Part shown: positions 36,450 through 45,613 of the stretch, in pieces | How the letters are laid out: the number at the start of each line of letters is the position of its first letter | How positions within the stretch are numbered: position 1 is the first letter of the stretch | Assembly (NCBI GenBank): GCA_026705345.1 | Contig: JAPPAV010000069.1 | Span: 1 to 64,000, forward strand | Direction: 5' to 3' | Length of the DNA: 64,000 nt | Source of the DNA: Gammaproteobacteria bacterium | GTDB taxonomy: Bacteria > Pseudomonadota > Gammaproteobacteria > Pseudomonadales > Azotimanducaceae | Notes under the pieces: model-generated | What the model was told of the DNA's origin: nothing | Databases searched by the model: none | Seen by the model: only the letters and a program-made list of their open reading frames with translations | Position numbers and translations under genes: made by a program

Positions 36450-37793
36450 ATGAGCCGTTGCGCCATCAAGGCCGTCCTCGGACTAGAACCGGGGACAGAA
36501 GTCACCGTCGGCGGGTGGGTGAAGTCCCGTCGCACTTCGCGCGGCGGGTTTTCGTTCATCGCCATCAACGACGGCTCGTGCTTCGCCGACCTCCAAGTCG
36601 TAGCCGACCAGGCTCTCGACAACTACGACGACATCGTCGAACTCGGTTCCGGCTGCGCGCTGGAAGTCGCCGGCATCGTCGCGCAGTCCCCGGGTAAGGG
36701 ACAGGACCGGGAAGTCCAGGCAAGCGTCGTGAACATCATCGGCCTCGTCGACGACCCCGAGACCTACCCCATTGCCAAGAAGCGCCACACCTTCGAATAT
36801 TTGCGTACGGTGGCCCACCTGCGGCCACGCACCAACACCTTCGGGGCCATCTCCCGGGTCCGGAACACCGTCGCCCAGGCCGTGCACCGCTACTTCGACG
36901 ACAACGGCTTCGTCTGGGTAAATACGCCGATCATCACCGCCAGCGACTGCGAGGGCGCGGGTGAACTGTTCCAGGTTACGACCCCCCCGCCATCCAGTTT
37001 CTTCGGGCGAGACACATACCTCACCGTGTCCGGGCAACTCAATGTCGAGCCCTACTGTCTTTCCATGAGCAAGGTCTACACCTTCGGTCCCACGTTCCGT
37101 GCCGAAAACTCCAACACCAGCCGTCATCTCGCCGAGTTCTGGATGATCGAACCGGAGATCGCCTTTGCGGACCTCGCCGACCTTGCCGACCTCGCCGAGG
37201 ACTTCCTGAAGAGCATCTTCACCGAGGTCCTGCGCCGTCATCCCGACGACATGGCGTTTTTCCGTGACCGGATCGACAAGTCCGTCATCGAACGGCTGCA
37301 AAACGTCATCGAATCCACCTTCCTGCGACTCGATTACGCGGAAGCGGTTGATATCCTCAAGGCGTCCGGAAAGACCTTCGAGTTTCCCGTCGAGTGGGGC
37401 CGTGACCTGCAGTCCGAGCACGAGCGCTACCTCACCGAGGAGCATGCCGGCGGGCCCGTGGTCGTCGTCAACTACCCCAAAGAAATCAAGGCGTTCTACA
37501 TGCGCTTGAACGACAACGGCAAGACCGTCGCCGCCATGGACGTGCTGGTGCCGGGCGTCGGCGAGATCATCGGCGGCAGCCAGCGGGAGGAGCGACTCGA
37601 CGTGCTGGACTCGCGCATGGCGGATACCGTCAAGGAGGAACTGTGGTGGTACCGGGATCTCCGCCGCTACGGCTCCGTACCCCACGCCGGGTTCGGCCTC
37701 GGCTTGGAACGCCTAGTTCTCTACGTCACAGGCATGGAGAACATCCGCGATGCCATCCCGTTCCCAAGGGTGCCGAACAACGCCGCATTCTGA
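36450..37793 (+). CDS. asnS: Asparaginyl-tRNA synthetase
   Basis: A 447-residue class IIb synthetase. The anticodon-binding OB domain ([20 protein letters not shown]) is followed by the catalytic core with motif 1 ([19 protein letters not shown]), motif 2 ([20 protein letters not shown]) and motif 3 ([14 protein letters not shown]). The ending [14 protein letters not shown] is typical. AsnS rather than AspS is indicated by the [11 protein letters not shown] block and the length. Its presence implies direct charging of tRNA-Asn. Start at the ATG at 36450, 49 bp after the DUF482 gene. Confidence 0.96.
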   Translation: MSRCAIKAVLGLEPGTEVTVGGWVKSRRTSRGGFSFIAINDGSCFADLQVVADQALDNYDDIVELGSGCALEVAGIVAQSPGKGQDREVQASVVNIIGLVDDPETYPIAKKRHTFEYLRTVAHLRPRTNTFGAISRVRNTVAQAVHRYFDDNGFVWVNTPIITASDCEGAGELFQVTTPPPSSFFGRDTYLTVSGQLNVEPYCLSMSKVYTFGPTFRAENSNTSRHLAEFWMIEPEIAFADLADLADLAEDFLKSIFTEVLRRHPDDMAFFRDRIDKSVIERLQNVIESTFLRLDYAEAVDILKASGKTFEFPVEWGRDLQSEHERYLTEEHAGGPVVVVNYPKEIKAFYMRLNDNGKTVAAMDVLVPGVGEIIGGSQREERLDVLDSRMADTVKEELWWYRDLRRYGSVPHAGFGLGLERLVLYVTGMENIRDAIPFPRVPNNAAF

Positions 37794-38115
37794 ATGACGG
37801 TCGCCATTTGCGGGACGGGGCAGGCGAATCCGGTAGTACGACATCGGTCCACTTGGGGAGTCCGGACATCGTCACCAACACGGGCACGCTCGAGCACACC
37901 GGCAGGTTCGGCGGCAACCGAGCAACCGCACCCGGCGACGCGTTCGAATCGGCGATCTGCGCCCCGTGTCCCACGCCCGCCACATGGGTCCATCGGGGCC
38001 CATGACTTCGGGAAGGCGCAAGAGGGGACGGCGACCCGCGCGGCAGCGGGGTGGCCAAACGGCTCGCCGACGGGCATTGGGCCCGGGACCGCAAGACCGC
38101 AACCGCCCGACGGCA
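37794..38115. other. Non-coding or uncertain spacer between asnS and the GT22 gene
   Basis: About 320 bp with no gene I can support. The frame of the following glycosyltransferase stays open back to a GTG at 37966 and an ATG at 38002, but the added residues are Arg/Gly/Pro-rich (GRRKRGRRPARQRGGQTARR) and look like untranslated GC-rich DNA. No clear terminator or promoter is visible. Confidence 0.5.
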
Positions 38116-39783
38116 GTGTCGCCCATCCACTTTGCAGCAACTTTCGCAGAGACCGTGCTGCACCCCCGGACCGCCAGCGGCAAGGTCTGGAAGCTCCTGC
38201 CGCTCGTGCTGGCCGCCGCGTTCCTTGCCCGGGCGGCGGTGGCCCTGTCCGGCGACTTCGCGCTACACCCCGACGAGATCTTTCAATACCTAGAGCCAGC
38301 GCACCGTGCGGTGTTCGGGTATGGCGTCACGTACTGGGAGTACTTCTACGGCGCACGGTCGTGGCTCGTACCGGGCCTGGTCGCCAGCGTGTTAAAGCTC
38401 TTCGACGCCATCGGTCTCGGCGAGCCGCAGTGGTACACCGTCGGCGTCGAGCTCGTCTTCTCGGCAGTCTCCCTCACCATCCCGATCGGAATGTACTTCG
38501 CCACACGCAGCCACTTCGGCGAGACCGCAGCGCGCGTGGCATTGCTTGCGGGCGCGTTCTGGTACGAGCTTTGCGGCTTCGCACACAAACCCATGACCGA
38601 GTTCGTCGCCACCGGTCCGCTTCTGCTGGTGCTCTGGATCGCCGTCCGTCCCGGGCCTATTGCCCTAGGACCCGGATTGTGCGCGGCGCTGCTGGCCGTG
38701 CTGGCGACCGCCGTCCGCCTGCAGTACGCCCCCGCGGCCGCCGTGCTGTTCGCCCTCGTGCTCCTGCGCGCCGAACGCAGGCCGGTCCTGCTGCTAGCTA
38801 CGGGGGCGATGGTCCTGGCGGTAGGCGCGTTCGACGCCGTCGTATGGGACCGAGGCTTGTTCCACTCCTACGTGACGAACGTCCGTTTCAACCTCGCCAT
38901 GGGGACGGAGCTCACCGGAGAGAGCCCGCCGTGGCAGTACCTCGCTTGGCTGTTCACCGCCCACGGCGGGCTGAGCGCCGCGTGCGTATTGGCTGCTGCA
39001 TTCGGACCGCGGCGCTATGGGCTGGTGCTGGCGCTGATCGGACTGATCGTGATCATCCACTCCATGCAGCCCCACAAGGAGTACCGTTTCGTGTTCGCCG
39101 CAGTGCCGCTGCTGATCATGATCGGGGCGGACCTCGCGGTTCGGCTCCACGGCTACGGTGTCCCGGGCCGTGCCGTCGCGGCCTGTGTGGCCGCAGTGTT
39201 CGCGTGCGTCTCCGCGGGCGGGATTCTGAATATGTTGCCCTACCAGGATCAGGTCTACAGGGCGTGGTCGAGGGAAACCGGTCGGGTAGTGTTCCTCGGT
39301 GCCCGACATGCCCAGGACCAGGTCTTCGCAGCATACCGATGGCTGGCCAGCGTGCCCCGCGTCGGGGCGGTCTGGCATGCAGACCGTCACTACTACAACA
39401 CGCCGGGATACTACCACCTGCACCGCGATGTCCCACTTTACGACCGTCGCACGGGAGGTCCAATCGCCCACAATCCGGAGGCTGGGCGCGTCATGGTGAC
39501 CCACATCGTTACCGACGAGCCCGACGCCGGCTATCCGGGCTTCGCTGAGGAACGGACTTTCGGCGCGACGCGCGTCCTCGTCCGCGTTGCAGGCGCGCCG
39601 GTCCCGCAGTGGCAGCGGCATGTGCCGGTTGTCGTGACTCCTCGCGTCGCGGCAATGATGCGGAGTATCGACCCCGCTGGGCCGAACCCACCGCCCAGTG
39701 TCGGAATCCGCTTCGAAGACGTCGAGTTTTCGCCGGCCGGCACGGAGCGGCTCCGCATGGCTCCAGGTGACCTACACCCTTAA
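38116..39783 (+). CDS. GT22 (Alg9/PIG-B-like) mannosyltransferase-type membrane protein
   Basis: A polytopic membrane protein of about 555 residues with around ten hydrophobic helices. The first luminal loop has the GT22 signature FALHPDEIFQYLEPAHR followed by GYGVTYWEYFYGARSW, and a later loop has SMQPHKEYRFVFAAVPLLIM, the conserved HKExRF block. In eukaryotes these enzymes use dolichol-phosphate mannose to build lipid-linked or GPI glycans; bacterial copies are much less studied. It would act outside the cytoplasmic membrane with a polyprenyl-phosphate sugar donor. The soluble C-terminal part begins near residue 380. I start at the GTG at 38116; the start is weakly supported. Confidence 0.82.
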   Translation: MSPIHFAATFAETVLHPRTASGKVWKLLPLVLAAAFLARAAVALSGDFALHPDEIFQYLEPAHRAVFGYGVTYWEYFYGARSWLVPGLVASVLKLFDAIGLGEPQWYTVGVELVFSAVSLTIPIGMYFATRSHFGETAARVALLAGAFWYELCGFAHKPMTEFVATGPLLLVLWIAVRPGPIALGPGLCAALLAVLATAVRLQYAPAAAVLFALVLLRAERRPVLLLATGAMVLAVGAFDAVVWDRGLFHSYVTNVRFNLAMGTELTGESPPWQYLAWLFTAHGGLSAACVLAAAFGPRRYGLVLALIGLIVIIHSMQPHKEYRFVFAAVPLLIMIGADLAVRLHGYGVPGRAVAACVAAVFACVSAGGILNMLPYQDQVYRAWSRETGRVVFLGARHAQDQVFAAYRWLASVPRVGAVWHADRHYYNTPGYYHLHRDVPLYDRRTGGPIAHNPEAGRVMVTHIVTDEPDAGYPGFAEERTFGATRVLVRVAGAPVPQWQRHVPVVVTPRVAAMMRSIDPAGPNPPPSVGIRFEDVEFSPAGTERLRMAPGDLHP

Positions 39784-39861
39784 GGGCGACAGAGGCCGAC
39801 TCACCGGTGGTGTTGGGAATCCAAGGCGGGTAAGTTCCACGCGTCGAGGATCGAGATCGCA

Positions 39862-40812
39862 ATGACAGTTAGCGGCACCAAGTACCGAACAGCGCAGGGG
39901 TTCAGCGCCATCAAGGACGGGATCAAGGTCGTCAACCTCGACTCTGCCGAGGCACCGGTGCGCAAGCCGCCTTGGCTGCGGGTTCGTATCGGTGGCAACG
40001 GCGAGTACGCGAACGTGCTGCGCACCGTGCGCGAACATCGCCTCGCGACGGTGTGCGAGGAATCCCATTGTCCCAACATCGGCGAGTGCTGGAACGCCGG
40101 TACCGCGACGTTAATGCTGATGGGAGACGTGTGCACCCGGGCGTGCCGGTTCTGTGCCGTCGACACCGGTAATCCCAGGGGCTGGCTGGATGACGAAGAG
40201 CCGCACAACGCGGCCGAGTCGGTGGCACTGATGGGACTCAAGTACGTCGTCCTGACGTCCGTGGATCGCGATGACCTGCCCGACGGCGGTGCCGGCCACT
40301 ACGCCGCCTGCGTCCGGGCCATTAAGGCACGATGCCCTGGGACCACCGTCGAAGCGCTCACCCCCGATTTCCAGGGAGACACGACTGCGGTGGACGTGGT
40401 CGTGGACTCGGGCGTCGACGTGTTCGCCCAGAACCTGGAGACCGTGCGGCGACTGACCCATGTGGCCCGCGATCCGCGCGCGGGCTACGAGCAGACTCTC
40501 GATGTGCTTGCCCACGCGGCATCGCGGGGAGTCGTCACCAAGAGCAGCCTGATGCTGGGCTTGGGAGAGACCGACGCGGAAATCCGCGACACGATGGCCG
40601 ACCTGCGCCGGCACGGCGTGGACCTCCTGACCCTTGGCCAGTATCTGAAGCCGACCCGGAACCATCTCCGGGTGGCGCGCTGGGTGCACCCGGACGAGTT
40701 CGACCAATACCGGCTCTGGGGGCTCGCCGCCGGTTTCCGGGAAGTCGCCGCCGGTCCCCTGGTGCGTTCCAGCTACCGCGCCGACGAACTGGCGAAGGCG
40801 GTAACTGCGTAG
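39862..40812 (+). CDS. lipA: Lipoyl synthase
   Basis: A 316-residue radical SAM enzyme inserting two sulfurs into octanoyl-lipoyl domains. Both clusters are visible: the auxiliary cluster motif [12 protein letters not shown] (CxxxxCxxxxxC) and the radical SAM motif CTRACRFC. The C-terminal serine ligand is in [11 protein letters not shown]. The N-terminal block [10 protein letters not shown] is also typical. LipB is not in this window, so the octanoyl donor route cannot be judged here. Standalone gene, convergent with the zeta-like gene (21 bp between stops). Confidence 0.96.
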   Translation: MTVSGTKYRTAQGFSAIKDGIKVVNLDSAEAPVRKPPWLRVRIGGNGEYANVLRTVREHRLATVCEESHCPNIGECWNAGTATLMLMGDVCTRACRFCAVDTGNPRGWLDDEEPHNAAESVALMGLKYVVLTSVDRDDLPDGGAGHYAACVRAIKARCPGTTVEALTPDFQGDTTAVDVVVDSGVDVFAQNLETVRRLTHVARDPRAGYEQTLDVLAHAASRGVVTKSSLMLGLGETDAEIRDTMADLRRHGVDLLTLGQYLKPTRNHLRVARWVHPDEFDQYRLWGLAAGFREVAAGPLVRSSYRADELAKAVTA

Positions 40813-40833
40813 CCGAACGGACTGCGCGAACTA

Positions 40834-41547
40834 CTACGCCGCCACGTACCCGGATCGTTCTTCGCGGAGGCGCAGTTCCTCCGAGAGTCCCTCCGTCTCG
40901 CGCAAATCGGCCAAGGCTTCATTCCGTGACTTCAGGGTTGCCGCCCGTGGCAAGCCCACCGTGGCGCGCTCGACCCATCCCGCCTCGTGTGAATCGAGAA
41001 AGGTGATCGTGCCGCTCCTGACCGTCCCGACCAGCTTGTGCTCAAATCCGGCGTTGTCCAAAAAGTAGGCGGCGTCGACTAGCCGCGCCACCTTCGGTGC
41101 GTTACCGAACGACCGGCGAAGGCGACGTTCCTGGGTTTCGGCGGGAATATCGTGGCCTCCCTTGGCGACGCGAAGGGCAACGCGTCCTTGGGTCATGTCC
41201 GTGGACGATACGGCCACGAAGACCATGACGAGGCGGTACCCCGCCGACTTGGCGCGTTCCGCACTGCGAACGATCTCCCGGCTTGTCAGCGTGGATTCCC
41301 GGACCAGGGAACGACGTGCGTCGATCAACGACCGGGTACGCTGGACCACTTCCCGTCCGGCGCGCAAGTCTACGGCTGGCCCCGCGGCGGAACCCGCGTT
41401 CAGAGACTTGGCGATCTCATCCGGGTTCAGGTACTCCCCTGAGTCGAGTCCTGCCCGCAGAAACCGGTCATAGGCCGTGGACTTGCCCGAACCGTTGGGG
41501 CCACCGAAGATGGTGAGACAGGGGCGGCTACGGACATTGCTGCTCAT
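40834..41547 (-). CDS. Zeta-toxin-like P-loop kinase
   Basis: A 237-residue protein starting at the ATG at 41547. The Walker A motif is IFGGPNGSGKST (residues 13-24) followed by EYLNPDEIAKSLNAG, matching the zeta-toxin/PezT-like fold. A later basic segment GHDIPAETQERRLRRSFGN resembles the arginine-rich motif that binds ATP phosphates. Zeta toxins phosphorylate UDP-N-acetylglucosamine or related substrates and block cell-wall synthesis. The C-terminal acidic/basic tail (ALADLRETEGLSEELRLREE) is of unknown role. The upstream gene overlaps by 20 bp and is the likely partner. A non-toxic small-molecule kinase is an alternative. Confidence 0.85.
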   Translation of the reverse strand: MSSNVRSRPCLTIFGGPNGSGKSTAYDRFLRAGLDSGEYLNPDEIAKSLNAGSAAGPAVDLRAGREVVQRTRSLIDARRSLVRESTLTSREIVRSAERAKSAGYRLVMVFVAVSSTDMTQGRVALRVAKGGHDIPAETQERRLRRSFGNAPKVARLVDAAYFLDNAGFEHKLVGTVRSGTITFLDSHEAGWVERATVGLPRAATLKSRNEALADLRETEGLSEELRLREERSGYVAA

Positions 41548-41782
41548 CTGAGAAAACCTTGTACTGCTTGAACAGGGCGTCAATCCCGGCACGATCCTTG
41601 GGCAAGGGCGTGTGCGTTCCGTCCGGGTGATACAGAACCGCTTGCCCATCGATCTCCACGACCCGCGAAATGCCCAGCCGGACGCATTCCTCGTTGAACT
41701 TTCGCGCCCCCTCGTCCAGCACAGCCATGAACTCGACGGGGTCGAGATCCTCGATGTATCTCTTTTGCGTTGGCGTTGTCAT
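41528..41782 (-). CDS. Small protein upstream of zeta-like kinase, putative antitoxin
   Basis: An 84-residue protein starting at the ATG at 41782 with an AGGAGT site eight bases upstream. It reads MTTPTQKRYIEDLDPVEFMA, then VLDEGARKFNEECVRLG and VVEIDGQAVLYHPDGTHTPL. It is acidic and appears to be a helix pair followed by a small beta unit. I recognise no family, and it does not look like the epsilon antitoxin. Overlapping the kinase start by 20 bp, it is surely co-translated with it, and the order (small gene first) is that of toxin-antitoxin pairs. The antitoxin role is inference. Confidence 0.75.
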   Translation of the reverse strand: MTTPTQKRYIEDLDPVEFMAVLDEGARKFNEECVRLGISRVVEIDGQAVLYHPDGTHTPLPKDRAGIDALFKQYKVFSDEQQCP

Positions 41783-41881
41783 CGAATACTCCTGATGATC
41801 GCGTTGCGTGCGATGCATAGTAGCACCCGCGTCCGGCCCCGAACCGAGGAAATAGCCAATCTCGCCATGGCGCCATCAGCG

Positions 41882-41887
41882 TATAAT
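41882..41887 (+). promoter_or_regulatory. Candidate -10 box upstream of cysS
   Basis: A perfect TATAAT lies 123 bp before the cysS start in the 227 bp spacer between the divergent putative antitoxin gene and cysS. No convincing -35 is visible at the right distance, and the leader would be long. No leader motif such as a T-box was seen. Confidence 0.35.
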
Positions 41888-42009
41888 CGCCGCCGCCATG
41901 GAGACCGACCGCCCAATGCCCCGTTCCTGTTGTTCCCGCTGTTGATGCAACGGCGCGGGGCTTCTCCCCGCCCGCCCTCGACCGAATCGGCAATCAGGAA
42001 AGCGGCACC

Positions 42010-43413
42010 ATGGAAATCACCCTTCACAACACTTCATCCGGCAAGCGGGAACGGTTCGAACCGCTCGTTCCCGGCGAAGTGAGCATCTACCTCTGCGGTC
42101 CGACGGTCTACGACTTCGCGCATATCGGCAACGCCGTGCCGGCGGTGGCCTTCGACGTGCTCGTGCGGCTGCTCCGTCTCGAGTACCCGAAGGTCACGTT
42201 CGTGCGCAACATCACCGACGTCGACGACAAGATCAACGCCGCCGGCATCGCCACTGGTCGCCCGATCGGCGAACTCGCGGAGCGCTACGCCAAGGAATAC
42301 CGGGACGACATTGCCGCACTCGGTGTCATCCCGCCCGACGTGGAGCCCCGCGCCACCGGCCACATCGCCGAGATCATTGACATGATCGAGACCCTGATCG
42401 CCCGTGGTCATGCCTACCAAGCCGAGGGCCACGTGCTGTTCCACGTCCCGTCGGACCCGGACTACGGGTCGCTCGCCAAGCGGAGCCTCGAGGACATGCT
42501 GGACGGCGCCCGTGTCGAGGTCGCACCGTACAAGAAGGATCCGAAGGACTTCGTGCTGTGGAAGCCGTCGACGCGGGAACTTCCCGGTTGGGAAAGCCCC
42601 TGGGGTCGTGGCCGACCGGGCTGGCACATCGAATGCTCGGCGATGATCCGCAAACACCTTGGACCCGTGATCGACATCCACGGCGGAGGCAGCGACCTGA
42701 CCTTTCCGCACCACGAAAACGAACTGGCCCAAAGCCGCTGCGTCAACTGCGGCACCCCGAGCGTTCGCTACTGGCTGCACAACGGCATGCTGACGATGGG
42801 TTCCGGCAAGATGTCCAAGAGCGTCGGCAACATCGTCACCATCCGCGCACTGTTGGGCGAACACGACGGCGAAGTGCTGCGCTACGCCTTGCTGTCCGGC
42901 CACTACCGGGCGCAACTCATGTGGAACAAGAGCCTCGCCCAGGCCAGACGCAGCCTCGACACCCTCTACCAAGCGCTACGCGACACCGTCGACGGCAGCA
43001 ACGAGACCGCGGCCAGCTACGCCGACGCCCCTATCGACGCGTTTCCTTCTGGCGTTTTGGAGGCCTTGTGCAACGATCTGAATACGCCGCAAGCACTGGC
43101 CGCCATGCACGCCCTCGCGGCGGACGTCCGTCGCGCGGACGACCCCGAATCCGCGCGCAGGTCACGGGCCAAGCTGCTCGCTGGCGGTTGGCTACTCGGC
43201 ATTCTGACCAAGCCCGCACAGGCGTACTTCCAAGGCGCCGCCGAGCCCGCAGACGCGATCGAGCCAGGCGCTATCGAAGCGCTCATCGAGGAACGCAACG
43301 CCGCTCGCGACGCTCGGGACTTCGCCCGCGCGGACGCTATTCGCGATGAACTCGCCGCCGCCGGGATCCAACTCGAAGATGGGCGCGGCGGTACGCGCTG
43401 GAGGCGGACCTAA
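42010..43413 (+). CDS. cysS: Cysteinyl-tRNA synthetase
   Basis: A 467-residue class I synthetase. The HIGH-type motif is in [16 protein letters not shown], whose Cys is a zinc ligand; further zinc ligands are in WHIECSAMI and [11 protein letters not shown]. The KMSKS motif is [13 protein letters not shown]. The C-terminal anticodon domain ends with an Asp/Arg/Ala-rich helix ([19 protein letters not shown]), as usual. Length is standard. It is followed two bases later by the M20 peptidase, so the two are probably co-transcribed. Confidence 0.97.
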   Translation: MEITLHNTSSGKRERFEPLVPGEVSIYLCGPTVYDFAHIGNAVPAVAFDVLVRLLRLEYPKVTFVRNITDVDDKINAAGIATGRPIGELAERYAKEYRDDIAALGVIPPDVEPRATGHIAEIIDMIETLIARGHAYQAEGHVLFHVPSDPDYGSLAKRSLEDMLDGARVEVAPYKKDPKDFVLWKPSTRELPGWESPWGRGRPGWHIECSAMIRKHLGPVIDIHGGGSDLTFPHHENELAQSRCVNCGTPSVRYWLHNGMLTMGSGKMSKSVGNIVTIRALLGEHDGEVLRYALLSGHYRAQLMWNKSLAQARRSLDTLYQALRDTVDGSNETAASYADAPIDAFPSGVLEALCNDLNTPQALAAMHALAADVRRADDPESARRSRAKLLAGGWLLGILTKPAQAYFQGAAEPADAIEPGAIEALIEERNAARDARDFARADAIRDELAAAGIQLEDGRGGTRWRRT

Positions 43414-43415
43414 AG

Positions 43416-44825
43416 ATGGACTCGGAGCGAATAGGCCACTATGTCGCCGAAGTGTGGGACGACAGCGTTGTCCCCACCCTCGAGGAGTACATCCGGATTC
43501 CCAACAAGTCGCCCCAGTTCGAGCCGAACTGGGCCGAACTCGGCTACATGCAAGATGCCGTGGAACACCTCGAGCGTTGGGTCTCCGGCTACGGAATTCG
43601 CGGGCTCGAACACCGCATCGTCGCCTTGCCCGACCGGACCCCGGTTCTACTCTGCGAAGTCGCCGGCAGCGCACCCGGCAACGTGCTGCTATACGGCCAT
43701 TACGACAAGCAGCCGGAGTTCGAGGGTTGGGTCGACGGACTGGCACCCTGGGAGCCCGTAATCCGCGACGGCCGGCTCTACGGTCGGGGCGGTGCCGACG
43801 ACGGCTACGCCGTGTTCGGATCCATCGCCGCCATTGCCGCGCTGCAGGACCAGGGCGTACCCCATCCACGCTGCATCGTCCTCATTGAAGGCTGCGAGGA
43901 GAGCGGCAGCTTCGACCTGCCCTTCTACATGGACGCGTTGGCCGACGAGATCGGAACGCCCGATCTCGTGGTCTGCCTCGATGCCGAATGCGGCAACTAC
44001 GACCAGCTTTGGCTGACCACCTCGCTGCGCGGCATGCTGCCGGGAACGCTCAGCGTCCAGGTGCTTACGGAAGGCGTACATTCGGGAGCTGCCGGCGGCA
44101 TCGTCCCGTCGAGCTTCCGCTTGCTCCGGCAACTCATTGAACGCATCGAGAACGCTGTCACCGGTGAACTTGTGGAGACGCTCGCGGTTTCGATTCCGGA
44201 CTGGGCGCGTCAACAAGCCGAAGACGTCGCGGCGACCCTAGGGCATCTCACCATCGAACGCTTTCCCTGGGCCGGCGCGACGAACCCAGGCGACGCATCG
44301 ACTGCCGACCTGGTCCTTGCCAATACTTGGCGATCGAGCCTGGCCGTTGTCGGTCTAGGAGGAGCCCCGGCGCTGGCGGATGCCGGCAACACGCTGCGCC
44401 CGTCGACCGCAGCCAAGCTCGTGTTCCGGTTACCGCCTACCCTGGATGCCGCCGCCGCCGGCGAACGGGTCAAGGCCCTGCTCGAGGCCGATCCCCCCCA
44501 AGGCGCCCAGGTGTCGTTCGAACTCGAACATCCGCAGACCGGTTGGCGGGCACCCGATCAAGCCCCGTGGCTGACCTCCGCCCTCGACCGAGCATCCCGG
44601 GATCACTTCGGAGCACCGCTCAGGTCCATGGGCTGCGGCGGTACCATCCCGTTCATGAAGATGCTGGGCGACCGCTACGCGAACGTGCAGTTCGCCGTCA
44701 CCGGCGTACTGGGGCCCAAGTCCAACGCACACGGCCCGAACGAGTTCCTGGATATCGCCACCGGCAAGAACGTGACGGCCTGCGTCGCGCAATTGCTGGG
44801 GGAAGCGGCCCGGAGACGCGCGTAG
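43416..44825 (+). CDS. M20 family metallopeptidase (carnosinase/dipeptidase-like)
   Basis: A 469-residue di-zinc peptidase. Metal and catalytic residues appear in order: LLYGHYDKQPEFEGW (His and Asp), RGGADDGYAVFG (bridging Asp), the catalytic pair in IEGCEESGSFD, an Asp ligand in VVCLDAECGNYDQ, and the C-terminal His in PKSNAHGPNEFLD. The lid domain lies at about residues 210-340. Relatives cut dipeptides such as carnosine; substrate unknown. It shares a transcript with cysS. The stop TAG belongs to the left end of a palindromic element, so the last residues may have been altered by its insertion. Confidence 0.92.
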   Translation: MDSERIGHYVAEVWDDSVVPTLEEYIRIPNKSPQFEPNWAELGYMQDAVEHLERWVSGYGIRGLEHRIVALPDRTPVLLCEVAGSAPGNVLLYGHYDKQPEFEGWVDGLAPWEPVIRDGRLYGRGGADDGYAVFGSIAAIAALQDQGVPHPRCIVLIEGCEESGSFDLPFYMDALADEIGTPDLVVCLDAECGNYDQLWLTTSLRGMLPGTLSVQVLTEGVHSGAAGGIVPSSFRLLRQLIERIENAVTGELVETLAVSIPDWARQQAEDVAATLGHLTIERFPWAGATNPGDASTADLVLANTWRSSLAVVGLGGAPALADAGNTLRPSTAAKLVFRLPPTLDAAAAGERVKALLEADPPQGAQVSFELEHPQTGWRAPDQAPWLTSALDRASRDHFGAPLRSMGCGGTIPFMKMLGDRYANVQFAVTGVLGPKSNAHGPNEFLDIATGKNVTACVAQLLGEAARRRA

Positions 44826-44896
44826 GGGACGGGCTTGTCCCGTCCCGCTAGCCGACGGGGCGCGTTGGACGCGGGCGACCGCAAGGGCCGCCCTAC
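44822..44896. repeat. Palindromic element, copy 3, between convergent genes
   Basis: A 75 bp element starts GTAGGGGACGGGCTTGTCCC (identical over its first 25 bases to copy 2) and ends GGCCGCCCTAC. Its left end provides the TAG stop of the M20 peptidase (44823-44825) and its right end the TAG stop of the HNH gene (44895-44893 on the minus strand). The internal hairpin could act as a two-way terminator. Confidence 0.78.
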
Positions 44897-45495
44897 ATGA
44901 GGAGGCTTTCGCGTTCCTTGCTCGCGCGCCCGAACTGGCTGGCGAGAAAGTCCATCTGGTCGCCGAGAATCCTTCCCGAGTTGATCAACGCCAGGTACTC
45001 GGCGATGTTCGGCACGTAGGGAAGCGCCAGGAGTTCCATGCCGCACTCGTGGGCCAAACGGTTGCCCTTGCGGTGGTTGCACCGCTTGCATGAGGCCACG
45101 ACGTTGTCCCAGGCATCCGAACCGCCACGGGACTTCGGGACCACGTGGTCCCGCGTCAACGACGCATCCGGGAACACGCCGCCGCAATAGAGACACAGGT
45201 TGCGGTCGCGGCCGAACAGCGCGTGGTTGGTCAACGGTGGAACGCTGCGGCCGTGCCGGGCGATACGTCCACCGCAGGCGATGATGCTGTGTACATCCAT
45301 CGTCGTCCGCCTGCCGTCGAAACGCGAGCGACCGCCCCGCAGGCGAAGAATCGACTCGCCGCGCTTCCAGACCACGAGGTTGCGGGCATAGAGGCAAACG
45401 GCTTCCTGCCACGTCGCCCAGTCCACGGGTTGGCCCGATAGATTGAGCCGCAGGATGCGCGGCACGCGGTCATAGCTGTCGAGCGTTGCCAGCAT
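44893..45495 (-). CDS. HNH endonuclease
   Basis: A 200-residue protein. The nuclease core is LTRDHVVPKSRGGSDAWDNV, with catalytic His in the RDHVVP segment, flanked by two zinc-knuckle pairs, CLYCGG and CKRCNHRKGN. The N-terminal 90 residues (ILRLNLSGQPVDWATWQEAV, then YARNLVVWKRGESILRLRGG) form the extra domain seen in the common chromosomal HNH family found next to housekeeping genes. Function is unknown: DNA repair, restriction or a domesticated homing nuclease are all possible. The stop codon lies in the palindromic element. Confidence 0.9.
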   Translation of the reverse strand: MLATLDSYDRVPRILRLNLSGQPVDWATWQEAVCLYARNLVVWKRGESILRLRGGRSRFDGRRTTMDVHSIIACGGRIARHGRSVPPLTNHALFGRDRNLCLYCGGVFPDASLTRDHVVPKSRGGSDAWDNVVASCKRCNHRKGNRLAHECGMELLALPYVPNIAEYLALINSGRILGDQMDFLASQFGRASKERESLLM

Positions 45496-45613
45496 CTCGC
45501 TCTCCTCGAATAGCCGGCAGGCACAAAATCAGCGCGCAATCATGACCAAAGCTCCGACGTGAATCAATGGCAGGCGTGACGCCGCCCCCACAGCTGTTCA
45601 AGCGCTCGGCGTT

